A DNA stretch of 64,000 nucleotides from Acidimicrobiales bacterium (GTDB lineage: Bacteria; Actinomycetota; Acidimicrobiia; Acidimicrobiales; JAVJTC01): NCBI GenBank assembly GCA_040219085.1, contig JAVJTC010000020.1:124001-188000 (forward strand), read 5' to 3'. Both the position numbers and the translations under genes were made by a program. The notes under the pieces are model-generated. The model made no database searches and was not told where the DNA came from. It saw only the letters and a program-made list of their open reading frames with translations. This document shows, piece by piece, positions 1 through 7,870 of this stretch. Numbering within the stretch: the first letter of the stretch is position 1; every line of letters begins with the position of its first letter.

Positions 1-929
1 TCCACGTGGGCCTCCCCCTCGGCGGTGCCACCGAGGGAGATCTCGGAGAGCCCGTCGTCCCCGATAGAGCCCCCCCACAGGGTGCCGTCGAGGTCGGTGA
101 CCAGGCACTTGCGCGCGAGCCCGAGTCGGGCGGCGACGACCACGGCGATACTGCGCGCCAGGGAGGGGACCGCGGGGATCGCGGGGTCGTGCTTCGCGAC
201 GAACCACCAGCGGGGATCGAACCACCCATCGCGACCGAGACGGGCGGCGATCGAGGCCGCGTCGACGCACGCGACGTCGGCCCCGGCGGCCGCGACGGCG
301 AGACGGGCGTTCAGCGCACGGATCATCGACAGGCGGGATCCGGGCAGGCCCGCCGCGAGGTGACCGAACGGATCCGAGTCGGGCGGGACGAACCCCACCT
401 GGACGACGTGGCGCGCCCGGTCCTCGCGCAGCCGATCCCACGCCGAGGACCAACGGGCGACTTCGGCCTCCACCACCTCGTCGTGGTCGTCGCGGAAGCC
501 GTCGATCGAAGTCGCGCCGAGGTGAGGAACCAGCACCACGACGTCCGGGTCGGCGCGGTGAAGGGTCGACGACGGGTCGAGGATCTCTTGCCAGTAAAGC
601 CCGAAGCCGGTCTGGTCGACGGACGCGGCGACCCGCTCCCGGGCGAGCGCGGCCGGCAGGACCGCCGTCAGCACGTCGGTCGTCGCGGTCCCAACCACCC
701 ACACCTTCGCTGTGCGGAGGTGGCCTGGCGCCGGGTTGTCGGCGAGAACCTTCGCCGCGGCGGTCCACGCCGTGGCGTCCTCGCCTCCGTCGACGGCACG
801 CACCGCCCAGGCGGCGGCACCCTCCCTGTCGCCGCCGGATAGGAGGCGCCGGGCGATTCGTGCGCACAATCGGGCGTCGGGCACCTCGACAGCCCGTGCC
901 CGGGTCAGGTCGTCGACGAGCGGGTCCAC
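1..929 (-). CDS. FkbH-like HAD-IIIC protein, C-terminus cut by window edge
   Basis: From the GTG at 929 the minus strand reads without a stop for about 309 codons and leaves the window at base 1, so this is the N-terminal part only. The last visible stretch, KCLVTDLDGTLWGGSIGDDG, carries the DxDGTLWGG nucleophile motif typical of HAD subfamily IIIC (FkbH-like). The roughly 270 residues before it look like the N-terminal domain of that family. Characterised FkbH enzymes move a glyceryl unit from 1,3-bisphosphoglycerate to an acyl carrier protein; homologues also occur in polysaccharide loci. The start lies 7 bp after the stop of the acetyltransferase gene, so the two are probably one operon. 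The carrier protein, if any, must lie outside the window. The family is clear; the substrate is unknown. Confidence 0.82.
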   Translation of the reverse strand, partial: MDPLVDDLTRARAVEVPDARLCARIARRLLSGGDREGAAAWAVRAVDGGEDATAWTAAAKVLADNPAPGHLRTAKVWVVGTATTDVLTAVLPAALARERVAASVDQTGFGLYWQEILDPSSTLHRADPDVVVLVPHLGATSIDGFRDDHDEVVEAEVARWSSAWDRLREDRARHVVQVGFVPPDSDPFGHLAAGLPGSRLSMIRALNARLAVAAAGADVACVDAASIAARLGRDGWFDPRWWFVAKHDPAIPAVPSLARSIAVVVAARLGLARKCLVTDLDGTLWGGSIGDDGLSEISLGGTAEGEAHV

Positions 930-935
930 CGGGAC

Positions 936-1532
936 CTAGTCTCCATCCGGGCCACCGGGCATCTTCATCGCCTTCGCCGGCGGGCCGCTCACGACCATGC
1001 CGGCGGGCACGTCACGCATCACGACGGCATTCGGTCCGATGCGGACGTCGTCGCCGATCGTGATCTGCCCGATGATGGCGGCACCGGCACCGACTCGGAC
1101 ACGGTCGCCGAGGATCGGACCGTTGTGACGATCGTCGAACGTCGCCGCACCGATCGTGACGTTCTGGCGGATCATGCAGTCCGAACCGATGCGGGCGTAG
1201 GGATGGATGACGATGCCGCCCTGGTGAGCGATCCAGAACCTGGGGCCGATCGTCGCCGTCTCGTGGATCTCGATCCCGTAGTGGTTCCGCACGAACCGGT
1301 GCAGCGTGCGGTAGACGGCGAACAGGGGCACCCGCACCCAGCGGGACTCGGCCGTGCGTCGCCAGGCACCGAAGCGGTACACGGCCAACGCGCGGAAGCC
1401 GGGCTTCGTCCAGTCCCGGCGGTTGCAGCGGTAGTCGGATCGTACGGCCCCGACGAGGGTCGAGAGTGGCTCCACGTTCGGCGCCTCCCGGCGGTTGATG
1501 ACCTTGGCGGACGGTGATGTCACTCTAGACAT
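936..1532 (-). CDS. CysE-like hexapeptide acetyltransferase
   Basis: A 198-residue protein. Residues from about 95 to the end form a left-handed beta-helix with repeated I/V-G-x hexapeptides (GIEIHETATIGPRFWIAHQ, then GRVRVGAGAAIIGQITIGDD-type turns) and a closing NAVVMRDVPAGMVVSGPPAK, as in serine O-acetyltransferases and related sugar or serine acetyltransferases using acetyl-CoA. The frame stays open upstream to 2030, but that part runs antisense to the oxidoreductase gene, so I use the ATG at 1532. Its neighbours are FkbH-like and nucleotide-sugar genes rather than cysteine genes, which favours acetylation of a polysaccharide precursor. A true serine acetyltransferase cannot be excluded. 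Confidence 0.8.
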   Translation of the reverse strand: MSRVTSPSAKVINRREAPNVEPLSTLVGAVRSDYRCNRRDWTKPGFRALAVYRFGAWRRTAESRWVRVPLFAVYRTLHRFVRNHYGIEIHETATIGPRFWIAHQGGIVIHPYARIGSDCMIRQNVTIGAATFDDRHNGPILGDRVRVGAGAAIIGQITIGDDVRIGPNAVVMRDVPAGMVVSGPPAKAMKMPGGPDGD

Positions 1533-1568
1533 CGGCGACGTCACGGGAGCGTTGAGGTATTGCCGATA

Positions 1569-1574
1569 TAGGCT
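1569..1574 (+). promoter_or_regulatory. -10 box TAGGCT, leaderless type
   Basis: TAGGCT ends 6 nt before the ATG at 1581. That spacing would place the transcript start at or beside the start codon. No Shine-Dalgarno sequence precedes this ATG, and no convincing -35 is seen. Confidence 0.5.
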
Positions 1575-1580
1575 CCCGCG

Positions 1581-2867
1581 ATGGGTTGGACACGCCGCAT
1601 GGCCGAACGAGCTGGTACCCACGGCGACGTGCAGGTCGCCGTCGTCGGCGCCGGCTTCATCGGCCGTGGCCTCGTCTCCCAGCTCGGAATCGCGCCGGGG
1701 ATGCGCTGCGCCCTCCTCGTCAACCGCAGCGTCGAGCGGGCGCTCGACGCGTGGCGCGCTGTGGGAGTCGAGCCGGACGGCGTCGTCGTCAGCGACGAAC
1801 CGGCGAAGCTCGCCGCGGCCATCGACGAGGGTCGACCGACCGTCACACGCGACGCGGCGATCCTGCCGGAGCTCGCCCGCATCGACATGGTCGTCGAGGC
1901 GACCGGCGCCATGGACCACGGCGCCACGGTCATTCTCGACGCGCTCACCGCCGGCCGCGACGTCGTGTCGATGAACGCCGAGGTCGACGCCACCATCGGC
2001 ACCCTTCTGCGGGCCGAGGCCGAACGCCACGATGCCGTCTACACCCTCGGCGACGGTGATCAGCCCGGCGTGCTACTGCGCCACCTCGAGTTCGTTTCGG
2101 CGATGGGGTTCGAGGTCGTCGCCGCGGTGAACTGCAAGCGCAACCTCGACATCCACCAGAATCCCACCGACAGTCGGCCCTATGCGGAACGAGACGGCAC
2201 CAGCGTGCTGATGACCACCGCGTTCGGCGACGGCACCAAGATGCAGATCGAGAACGCCTGCGTCGCGAACCTCAGCGGGCTCGTCCCCGACCGTCGGGGC
2301 ATGCACGGGGTCGAGACGAGCCTTGCGGATGCTGTCGATGACATCTGCGGGGTGCTGTCGTGCCGCGGCGTCGTCGAGTACACGCGGGGCGGTGACTTCG
2401 GCGGCGGGGTCGCCGTCATCGGCCACGGGGAGGGTGAGCTGATCCAGCCCTACATGCGGTACTCCAAGATGGGGGACGGCCCCGACTACCTGTTCTTCCG
2501 CCCCTACCACCTGTTGCACTTCGAGGTTCCGTGGACGATCGCGGAGGTCGTCCTGGACCGTCAGATCCTCGGCACGGCCCGTGCGGCACCGGTGGCCGAT
2601 GTGGTCGCGGTCGCGAAGAAGCCGCTCGAGGCCGGTGAGCGCCTCGACGGCATCGGTGGCTTCGGCGTGTACGGGCACATCGACACCGCCGCCGGTGCTG
2701 ACGGGTTCCTGCCCGTGGGACTGGCCGAGCACGCCATCGTCACCCGCGCCGTGCACGCCGACGAACCCGTACCACTCGATGCCGTCGAGTTGGACGAGGA
2801 CGCGCCGCTCGTGGCCCTGCGACGTCGCCAGGACGCCGAGGTCGCTTCGGCGACTGCTTCCGGGTAG
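1581..2867 (+). CDS. SAF-domain NAD(P)-dependent oxidoreductase (DRL/homoserine-dehydrogenase-like)
   Basis: A 428-residue protein. The N-terminus has a Rossmann motif (VAVVGAGFIGRGL, about residues 19-31) followed by a homoserine-dehydrogenase-like NAD domain. The C-terminal 100 residues (VAVAKKPLEAGERLDGIGGF) look like a SAF domain. This architecture is that of the DRL family; Brucella DRL converts deoxyxylulose 5-phosphate to methylerythritol phosphate, and other members act in sugar or aminoglycoside pathways. It is not an ordinary homoserine dehydrogenase, since no ACT domain is present. The next gene is a nucleotidyltransferase 11 nt downstream, so the pair may make and then activate a reduced sugar or polyol phosphate. 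A TAGGCT box 6 nt upstream supports this ATG. Confidence 0.78.
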   Translation: MGWTRRMAERAGTHGDVQVAVVGAGFIGRGLVSQLGIAPGMRCALLVNRSVERALDAWRAVGVEPDGVVVSDEPAKLAAAIDEGRPTVTRDAAILPELARIDMVVEATGAMDHGATVILDALTAGRDVVSMNAEVDATIGTLLRAEAERHDAVYTLGDGDQPGVLLRHLEFVSAMGFEVVAAVNCKRNLDIHQNPTDSRPYAERDGTSVLMTTAFGDGTKMQIENACVANLSGLVPDRRGMHGVETSLADAVDDICGVLSCRGVVEYTRGGDFGGGVAVIGHGEGELIQPYMRYSKMGDGPDYLFFRPYHLLHFEVPWTIAEVVLDRQILGTARAAPVADVVAVAKKPLEAGERLDGIGGFGVYGHIDTAAGADGFLPVGLAEHAIVTRAVHADEPVPLDAVELDEDAPLVALRRRQDAEVASATASG

Positions 2868-2878
2868 GGGTTGAGGCG

Positions 2879-3688
2879 GTGTCGGTCCCGGCGCTCGTGG
2901 GAGTCGTCCCGGCCGCGGGGCGCGCGACACGACTCGGTGCCATCCCGTGCAGCAAGGAGATCCTGCCTGTCGCCGGAGCGGCCCCGTCTGGTGTCGCCGT
3001 GCGGGTGGCGTGTCACTCGCTGCTCGAGTCCATGGCCCTGGCGGGCGTCCGGCGGTGCTTAGTGGTCGTCGACGTCTCGAAGTGCGACGTCGTGGAGTTC
3101 CTGGGCGACGGCGGTCCCCTCGGGATGGACCTCGCCTTCCTCGCCGTGCGCGACTCGCCCGATACTCCGACGACGGTGGACCGGGCGCGCGGTCACGTCG
3201 GCGACGCCACGGTCGTGTTCGGGTTCCCCGACATCCAGATCGAACCCGTCGACGCGCTTGCCCGGGTCACACGACGCCGGCAGACAGGTGGTGCCGACAT
3301 CGTCCTAGGCGTGCTGCCCGCCACCGATGTGACACGGGTCGACATGGTCACGCTCGACGGCGAGCGGGTCGTGTCGATCCTGCCGAAGCCGGCCGAGACA
3401 GATCTCACGCTGACGTGGCTGCTCGCAGCGTGGGGGCCGACCTTCACCGAGTTCCTCCACATACAGGTCTCGAGGGGGCTTGACGGCCGGGGAGAGGTGT
3501 TCATCGGCGACATCGTGCAGTCGGCAATCGACACCGGGCTCGTCGTCGAGGCGGAGGTCATCGCCGACGGCCGCTACCGGGACGTCGGCACGCCAGAGGA
3601 CCTCGCCGCCGCGCAGCGCGCAGACCTGCTCGGTCAGCCCGGGCCGGTGGCTCGGGGACCCCGACCGACAGCGAGAACCCGGTTCTGA
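2879..3688 (+). CDS. Sugar-phosphate nucleotidyltransferase
   Basis: A 269-residue protein starting at a GTG. The N-terminus, VVPAAGRATRLGAIPCSKEI, is the G-x-G-T/A-R-x(n)-K loop of the NTP-transferase family, with Lys in the SKEILPV segment. VFGFPDIQIEP takes the place of the usual D-x-D metal site, and the protein lacks a C-terminal left-handed helix. It resembles RmlA-type glucose-1-phosphate thymidylyltransferases but is divergent, so I do not assign a base or a sugar. It follows the SAF oxidoreductase by 11 nt and is probably co-transcribed with it. Its last 55 bases overlap the 3' end of the convergent UDP-glucose dehydrogenase gene. Confidence 0.78.
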   Translation: MSVPALVGVVPAAGRATRLGAIPCSKEILPVAGAAPSGVAVRVACHSLLESMALAGVRRCLVVVDVSKCDVVEFLGDGGPLGMDLAFLAVRDSPDTPTTVDRARGHVGDATVVFGFPDIQIEPVDALARVTRRRQTGGADIVLGVLPATDVTRVDMVTLDGERVVSILPKPAETDLTLTWLLAAWGPTFTEFLHIQVSRGLDGRGEVFIGDIVQSAIDTGLVVEAEVIADGRYRDVGTPEDLAAAQRADLLGQPGPVARGPRPTARTRF

Positions 3689-4968
3689 TCCGTCGCGGGT
3701 AGCAGACGCCTCCCGTCGATCACCAGGGGAGCCGTGGTGCCCGTGAGCTCGGCGACCTCGGCGAACTCGGGCGCGAGGGTGGTGAGGATGCACGCGTCGC
3801 AGCCTGAGATTGCGTCGAGGAGTGACCCGACCACCTCGACGCCCTGCTCTCGTTGCTGCGAGAGCGCGTCGGCGCCCACGAGCGGGTCGAAGATCGTCAC
3901 CGACGCACCCCGTGCCAGCAGCTCGTCGACGATTCGCAGTCCGGGCGAGGATCTCAGGTCGTCGGTACCGGCCTTGAAGGCCACGCCGAGTACCGTGACC
4001 CGACGCCCCTCGAGTGTGTCGCCGAGCGCGCTGGCGGTCATGTCGATGACGCGGCGCGGCTGGTCGTCGTTCACGGCCCGCACGGCGTCGAGGAGCGGAT
4101 GGGTGTGGCCCCGGCGCTTCTGGTGGGCGAGTAGAGCCGAGAGGTCCTTCGGCAGGCAGCTGCCGCCATACCCGCAGCCGGCCTTGAGGTACGACAGGAT
4201 CCCCGGACGTATCGTCTGCCCGTCGACGTTCGGGGTGAGGCGGCGGTCGCGGTGGATGATGCCCAATACGTCCTCGACGTCGACGCCGGGCAGCGTCTCG
4301 GCGATCCGCCCGATCTCGTTCGAGAACGAGATCAGCGTCGCCAACAGGGCGTTCGACGTGTACTTCGCAAGCTCGGCGGTGGATGGTGACACGGCGACGA
4401 TCTCGGTACCGAGCGGTTCGTACAGCTCGACGAGCATCGCGCGACCCCAGTCGGTGTTGCAGCCCACAACGACCCGGTCGGCTTCGAGGAAGTCCGGCAC
4501 CGCGGAGCCCTCGGCTAGGAACTCCGGGTTCGACGCCACGGCCGTGGTGGAGCCATCGAACAACGGGGCGAGCACCGTCTCGACCGTTCCTGGAACGACC
4601 GTGCTGCGAACCGCCACGACGCGCCGGCGTGGCGGTTCGCCCAGCGCGGTGTGGAGTGCAGTAGCGGCCGAACGAAGCGGCTCCAGGTCGATGCCGCCGT
4701 CGCCGGTCGGCGGGGTCTGCACCGCGAGGAGAACGACGTCGGACTCCGAGGCGGCCCCGATGTCACCGGTCACGGTGAAGGTCCCGTCGGCGAGCGCCGA
4801 GGCGAGTAGATCCTCGAGGCCTGGCTCGAAGAACGGTGCTCGGCCCGACGCGATGGTGTCGCGCCGGCCGCCGTCGCTCTCGATCCCCGTCACGGCGTGC
4901 CCGAGTGACGCGAGTCCCACGCCGGTGACGAGGCCTACGTACCCGCATCCCACGACGGCCACCCTCAT
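3634..4968 (-). CDS. ugd: UDP-glucose 6-dehydrogenase
   Basis: A 444-residue protein, normal for the family. It oxidises UDP-glucose twice with NAD+ to UDP-glucuronate. The N-terminal Rossmann motif is MRVAVVGCGYVGLVTGVGLA; the SNPEFLAEG motif and the catalytic Cys in GCGYGGSCLPKD (about residue 271) are present, followed by the C-terminal UDP-binding domain. The ATG at 4968 overlaps the stop of the upstream SDR gene (ATGA), so the two are translationally coupled. Together they would give UDP-glucuronate and then UDP-xylose or a related sugar. An in-frame extension upstream of 4968 lies inside the SDR gene and is rejected. Confidence 0.93.
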   Translation of the reverse strand: MRVAVVGCGYVGLVTGVGLASLGHAVTGIESDGGRRDTIASGRAPFFEPGLEDLLASALADGTFTVTGDIGAASESDVVLLAVQTPPTGDGGIDLEPLRSAATALHTALGEPPRRRVVAVRSTVVPGTVETVLAPLFDGSTTAVASNPEFLAEGSAVPDFLEADRVVVGCNTDWGRAMLVELYEPLGTEIVAVSPSTAELAKYTSNALLATLISFSNEIGRIAETLPGVDVEDVLGIIHRDRRLTPNVDGQTIRPGILSYLKAGCGYGGSCLPKDLSALLAHQKRRGHTHPLLDAVRAVNDDQPRRVIDMTASALGDTLEGRRVTVLGVAFKAGTDDLRSSPGLRIVDELLARGASVTIFDPLVGADALSQQREQGVEVVGSLLDAISGCDACILTTLAPEFAEVAELTGTTAPLVIDGRRLLPATDQNRVLAVGRGPRATGPG

Positions 4969-6035
4969 CGGTCGTCGCTCTCGCGGTAGTGGCGCAGCGT
5001 GCGCTCGATCCCGGTGCGCAGGTCCACCTTCGGTACCCACGTGATGGCCGCTTTCGTCTTCGTCAGGTCCGGGCAGCGACGGTTCGGGTTGTCTGTCAGG
5101 TAGTCGGGGTCGTCGCTCGTTTCGAAGCGGACGCCCGACGTGCCACCTGCCACGTCGTCCACGAGGCGGGCGGCATCGGCGATCGTCACCTCCTCGTCGT
5201 TGCCGACGTTGAAGGCCTCGCCGGCGACGTCGTCGACCATCAACAGCAGCGCCGCCACGATGAAGTCAGCCAGGTAGCAGAAGCTGCGCGTGACGTTCCC
5301 GTCGCTGTGTAAGACGATCGGTTCGCCCACCAGCGCGGCTCGGAGGAGGTCGGGGATCACCCGGCCGTCGTCTAGCCGCAGTCGCGGTCCGTACACGTTG
5401 AACGGCCTGATGACCTTGACCGGGATGTCGTGGAGCCGGTGATAGGTGAACGCAAGCGTCTCGGCGAGCCGCTTCGACTCGTCGTAGCAGGCCCTCGGGC
5501 CCGTGCACGAGACGTGGCCCCAGTAGGTCTCGGGGGTGGGGATCTCCTCGGGAGGCGGGTCGCCGTAGACCTCGCTCGAGCTGAGGAGTACGAAGCTACG
5601 CGTCGGGTGGGCACGGGCCATCTCCAAGAGGTGGCGGGTCCCGCTGACGTTCACGTCGATCGTCTCCAGTGGGAAGCGCCGATACCAGACCGGCGACGCG
5701 ATGCTCGCGCCGTGGAAGATGAAGTCGACCCGCTCGTCCACGGCCACGCCGGCAGCGACGTCAGCGTTCACGACGACTACGTCGTCGCGGCCCTCCAGGT
5801 GCGCCAGACGTGCCGCGGTGCCCGTCGACAGGTTGTCGACGCACAGCACCCGGCAGGGGTCGTCGCTCTCGTCGTTGAGGTGGGCGAGGAGGTCTACCAG
5901 ATAGCTCGGGAGGAACCCCGCAGCACCCGTCACCAGGACAGTGGCACCCCGCAGCGAGCCGACGGCTTCGCCGACGCGTGCCGCCATTTCGGCGAGGTCG
6001 TCGCGGATCACACCGCCGAGTCGTGAAGTGCTCAT
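4965..6035 (-). CDS. UDP-glucuronate decarboxylase (UDP-xylose synthase)-like SDR
   Basis: A 356-residue extended short-chain dehydrogenase. Cofactor motif GAAGFLPSYLVDLL is near residue 37; FIFHGASIASPVWY and SSSEVYGDP match UDP-xylose synthases. The catalytic YxxxK sits in CYDESKRLAETL, and RPFNVYGPRLRLDDGRVIPD and TRSFCYLADF are also family signatures. The expected reaction is NAD+-dependent decarboxylation of UDP-glucuronate to UDP-xylose; UDP-apiose or 4-keto products are possible in this family. About 30 extra N-terminal residues precede the Rossmann fold. UDP-glucose dehydrogenase, which makes the substrate, follows with a 4-nt overlap. A TATCGT box 9 nt upstream supports a leaderless start. 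Confidence 0.83.
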   Translation of the reverse strand: MSTSRLGGVIRDDLAEMAARVGEAVGSLRGATVLVTGAAGFLPSYLVDLLAHLNDESDDPCRVLCVDNLSTGTAARLAHLEGRDDVVVVNADVAAGVAVDERVDFIFHGASIASPVWYRRFPLETIDVNVSGTRHLLEMARAHPTRSFVLLSSSEVYGDPPPEEIPTPETYWGHVSCTGPRACYDESKRLAETLAFTYHRLHDIPVKVIRPFNVYGPRLRLDDGRVIPDLLRAALVGEPIVLHSDGNVTRSFCYLADFIVAALLLMVDDVAGEAFNVGNDEEVTIADAARLVDDVAGGTSGVRFETSDDPDYLTDNPNRRCPDLTKTKAAITWVPKVDLRTGIERTLRHYRESDDR

Positions 6036-6044
6036 GTGGGTGAG

Positions 6045-6050
6045 ACGATA
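6045..6050 (-). promoter_or_regulatory. -10 box TATCGT, leaderless type
   Basis: On the minus strand TATCGT ends 9 nt before the ATG at 6035 of the UXS-like gene. It is divergent from the box at 6111-6116. Confidence 0.4.
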
Positions 6051-6110
6051 GAGCGCCGCGGCGGTCTCGGATTGCTCAATCTTGGGGAGGGGAACCGAGA
6101 CCGGACGATC

Positions 6111-6116
6111 TACTGT
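6111..6116 (+). promoter_or_regulatory. -10 box TACTGT, leaderless type
   Basis: TACTGT ends 8 nt before the GTG at 6125 and supports that start codon for the cytidylyltransferase gene. Confidence 0.45.
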
Positions 6117-6124
6117 GAAAAGCC

Positions 6125-6901
6125 GTGAAAGCAGTGATACTTGCCGGAGGGTTCGGCACGCGCCTGTCCGAAGAGACCGGTGTGCGCCCCAAGCCCATGG
6201 TCGAGATCGGCGGCCGGCCGATCCTCTGGCACATCATGAGGATCTGCTCGCACTTCGGCATCAACGACTTCGTCGTGTGCTGCGGCTACAAGGGTCACCT
6301 CATCAAGGAGTACTTCGCTTCGTACCACCTCCACGCGTCAGACGTCACCTTCGATCTCGCAAGCGGCGAGATGGCGGTGCACCGTTCCGAGACCGAACCG
6401 TGGCGTGTGACGCTCGTGGACACGGGCGACGCGACGATGACCGGCGGACGGCTCAAGCGTGTCGCCCATCATCTCGGCGACGAGCCCTTCCTGTTCACCT
6501 ACGGAGACGGTGTGGCGTCGATCGACCTCGATGCTCTGCGGGCGTTCCACCAGCAATCCGGGGTCCTGGCGACGATCACGGCGGTCCAACCGCCCGGACG
6601 GTTCGGCGCCTTCCGTCTCGAGAACGGTGCGACGCAGGTGCGCCACTTCCGGGAGAAGCCCCACGGCGACGGGGCGTGGATCAACGCCGGGTTCTTCATC
6701 CTCGAGCCGGACGTCCTTGCCTTCATCGACGGCGACGACACTGTCTGGGAGCGTGATCCGATAGAGCGGCTCGCTGCTGAGGGCCAGCTGAGCGCGTATC
6801 GCCACCAAGGGTACTGGCAGCCGATGGACACCCTCCGGGATCGGATGGTCCTGGAGGAGGCCTGGGAGAGCGGATCGCCGCCATGGAAGCTCTGGGACTG
6901 A
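6125..6901 (+). CDS. rfbF: Glucose-1-phosphate cytidylyltransferase
   Basis: A 258-residue protein, the usual length for RfbF. It makes CDP-glucose from CTP and glucose 1-phosphate. The opening MKAVILAGGFGTRLSEETG, the following VRPKPMVEIGGRPILWHIM and the VVCCGYKGHLIKEYF segment are diagnostic for RfbF against RmlA. The metal-site D appears in LFTYGDGVASIDL, and WINAGFFILEPDVL is also typical. The GTG start at 6125 is backed by a TACTGT box 8 nt upstream. An RmlC-like epimerase follows after 10 nt. A CDP-glucose 4,6-dehydratase, the usual next enzyme, is not in the window. Confidence 0.92.
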   Translation: MKAVILAGGFGTRLSEETGVRPKPMVEIGGRPILWHIMRICSHFGINDFVVCCGYKGHLIKEYFASYHLHASDVTFDLASGEMAVHRSETEPWRVTLVDTGDATMTGGRLKRVAHHLGDEPFLFTYGDGVASIDLDALRAFHQQSGVLATITAVQPPGRFGAFRLENGATQVRHFREKPHGDGAWINAGFFILEPDVLAFIDGDDTVWERDPIERLAAEGQLSAYRHQGYWQPMDTLRDRMVLEEAWESGSPPWKLWD

Positions 6902-6911
6902 ACCAGGCGCC

Positions 6912-7463
6912 GTGATCGTCCACGACCTGCCGATCCGAGGCGCGAAGATCGTCGAGATCGAACCGATCGGCGACGAGCGGGGGTTCTTCGCCCGGGCCTG
7001 GGACCGCGACGAACTCGCAGTCGCCGGGATCGAGATGACCATCGTGCAGGCGAACCTGTCACGCACGGCGAGCGCCGGCACGATACGCGGACTCCATCAT
7101 CAACTTGCGCCCACCGAAGAGGACAAGTACATCCGTTGCACGAGGGGAGCCGCGTGGGAGGTCGTGGTCGACCTGAGACCGTCCTCGCCGACATACCGCC
7201 GGTGGCACGGTGTCGAGTTGTCCGACGAGAACCATCTCGCCTTGTTCGTGCCGAAGGGGTGCGCCCGGGGATTCCAGACCCTCGTCGACGATGTCGAGGT
7301 CTCCTACTCCGTGTCCGCGCCGTACACCCCGGCGAACGAGGCGGGGATCCGCTTCGACGACCCGGCGTTCGGGATCGACTGGCCGCTCGAGGTGACCGTC
7401 GTCTCCGACAAGGATCGTTCCTGGCCCAACTTCGACGGCGACCTCCGTGACCACCACAGGTAG
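6912..7463 (+). CDS. dTDP-4-dehydrorhamnose 3,5-epimerase-like (RmlC family cupin)
   Basis: A 183-residue RmlC-type cupin. It has the entry motif DERGFFARAWDRDE, the catalytic His in TIRGLHHQLAP, and VPKGCARGFQTLVDDVEVSY in the second half of the barrel. Enzymes of this family epimerise C3 and/or C5 of 4-keto nucleotide sugars. It starts with GTG 10 nt after the cytidylyltransferase, so its substrate may be a CDP- or UDP-bound ketosugar instead of the dTDP sugar. A second RmlC homologue (42047-42619) sits inside a complete rml operon and is the better candidate for rhamnose synthesis, so this copy probably has a different task. Confidence 0.82.
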   Translation: MIVHDLPIRGAKIVEIEPIGDERGFFARAWDRDELAVAGIEMTIVQANLSRTASAGTIRGLHHQLAPTEEDKYIRCTRGAAWEVVVDLRPSSPTYRRWHGVELSDENHLALFVPKGCARGFQTLVDDVEVSYSVSAPYTPANEAGIRFDDPAFGIDWPLEVTVVSDKDRSWPNFDGDLRDHHR

Positions 7464-7870
7464 GTTCGATCCTCGAGATGGCCGCGGTGGACCTTGATGC
7501 ATTGAGTCAGAGGGTTCCAGTCGGGTGCATCTCCCACTGCGGTCGTGCCCCATGCCCCGTGTGGGATGTCCCTCTTGCGGACGGGGAACTGGCTTCGTTC
7601 GGAAACGGTAGAGCGCTGTCGATCGTCGGCAGGATCATCTCCGCAATGGCTCATGCCAGGTCGGCGATCTCGTCGACGATCGGGTTCGGGTTGCACTCTC
7701 GGGCAGGGGCGCGGTCTGGGGAGCCGTCCGTAGTCGCCGTCGGAGGCGAACACGGTCGCACCGTGGCATGTAATGACCTCAATGGGCTCCGGCACCTGCC
7801 GATGGGAGTAGGCAAGTAGCCTTTAGGCCACGCGTCCACCGGACGCGCATGCCGGTAGGGAAAGCCCAGC
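7464..7870. other. 407-bp non-coding gap
   Basis: I find no gene here. The open frames on both strands have no recognisable motif, no ribosome site and no codon pattern like the neighbours. The sequence is less GC-rich than the flanks. Near its right end are a TAGCCT box and an inverted repeat, described separately, that probably belong to the chain-length gene. Confidence 0.5.
7817..7847 (+). promoter_or_regulatory. -10 box followed by a perfect inverted repeat
   Basis: TAGCCT lies at 7817-7822. It is followed at 7831-7847 by CGCGTCC-acc-GGACGCG, a perfect 7-bp inverted repeat with a 3-nt centre. The repeat sits 24 nt before the GTG of the tyrosine-kinase gene. It could be an operator or a 5'-UTR hairpin. 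Confidence 0.4.

Noticed and set aside
6-842. A plus-strand 278-codon frame at the left edge
   Set aside because: The minus strand carries a FkbH-like protein with the DLDGTLWGG motif across the same bases.
1533-2030. Longer start for the acetyltransferase
   Set aside because: The extension is antisense to the SAF oxidoreductase and has no homology-like features; the hexapeptide protein is complete from ATG 1532.
7490-7540. tRNA-like GGTTCCAGTCGGG segment
   Set aside because: It resembles a T-loop only; no anticodon arm or acceptor stem can be folded around it.
7478-7819. A 113-codon plus-strand frame in the gap before the kinase gene
   Set aside because: No ribosome site, no TANNNT box, no motif, and composition unlike the flanking genes.
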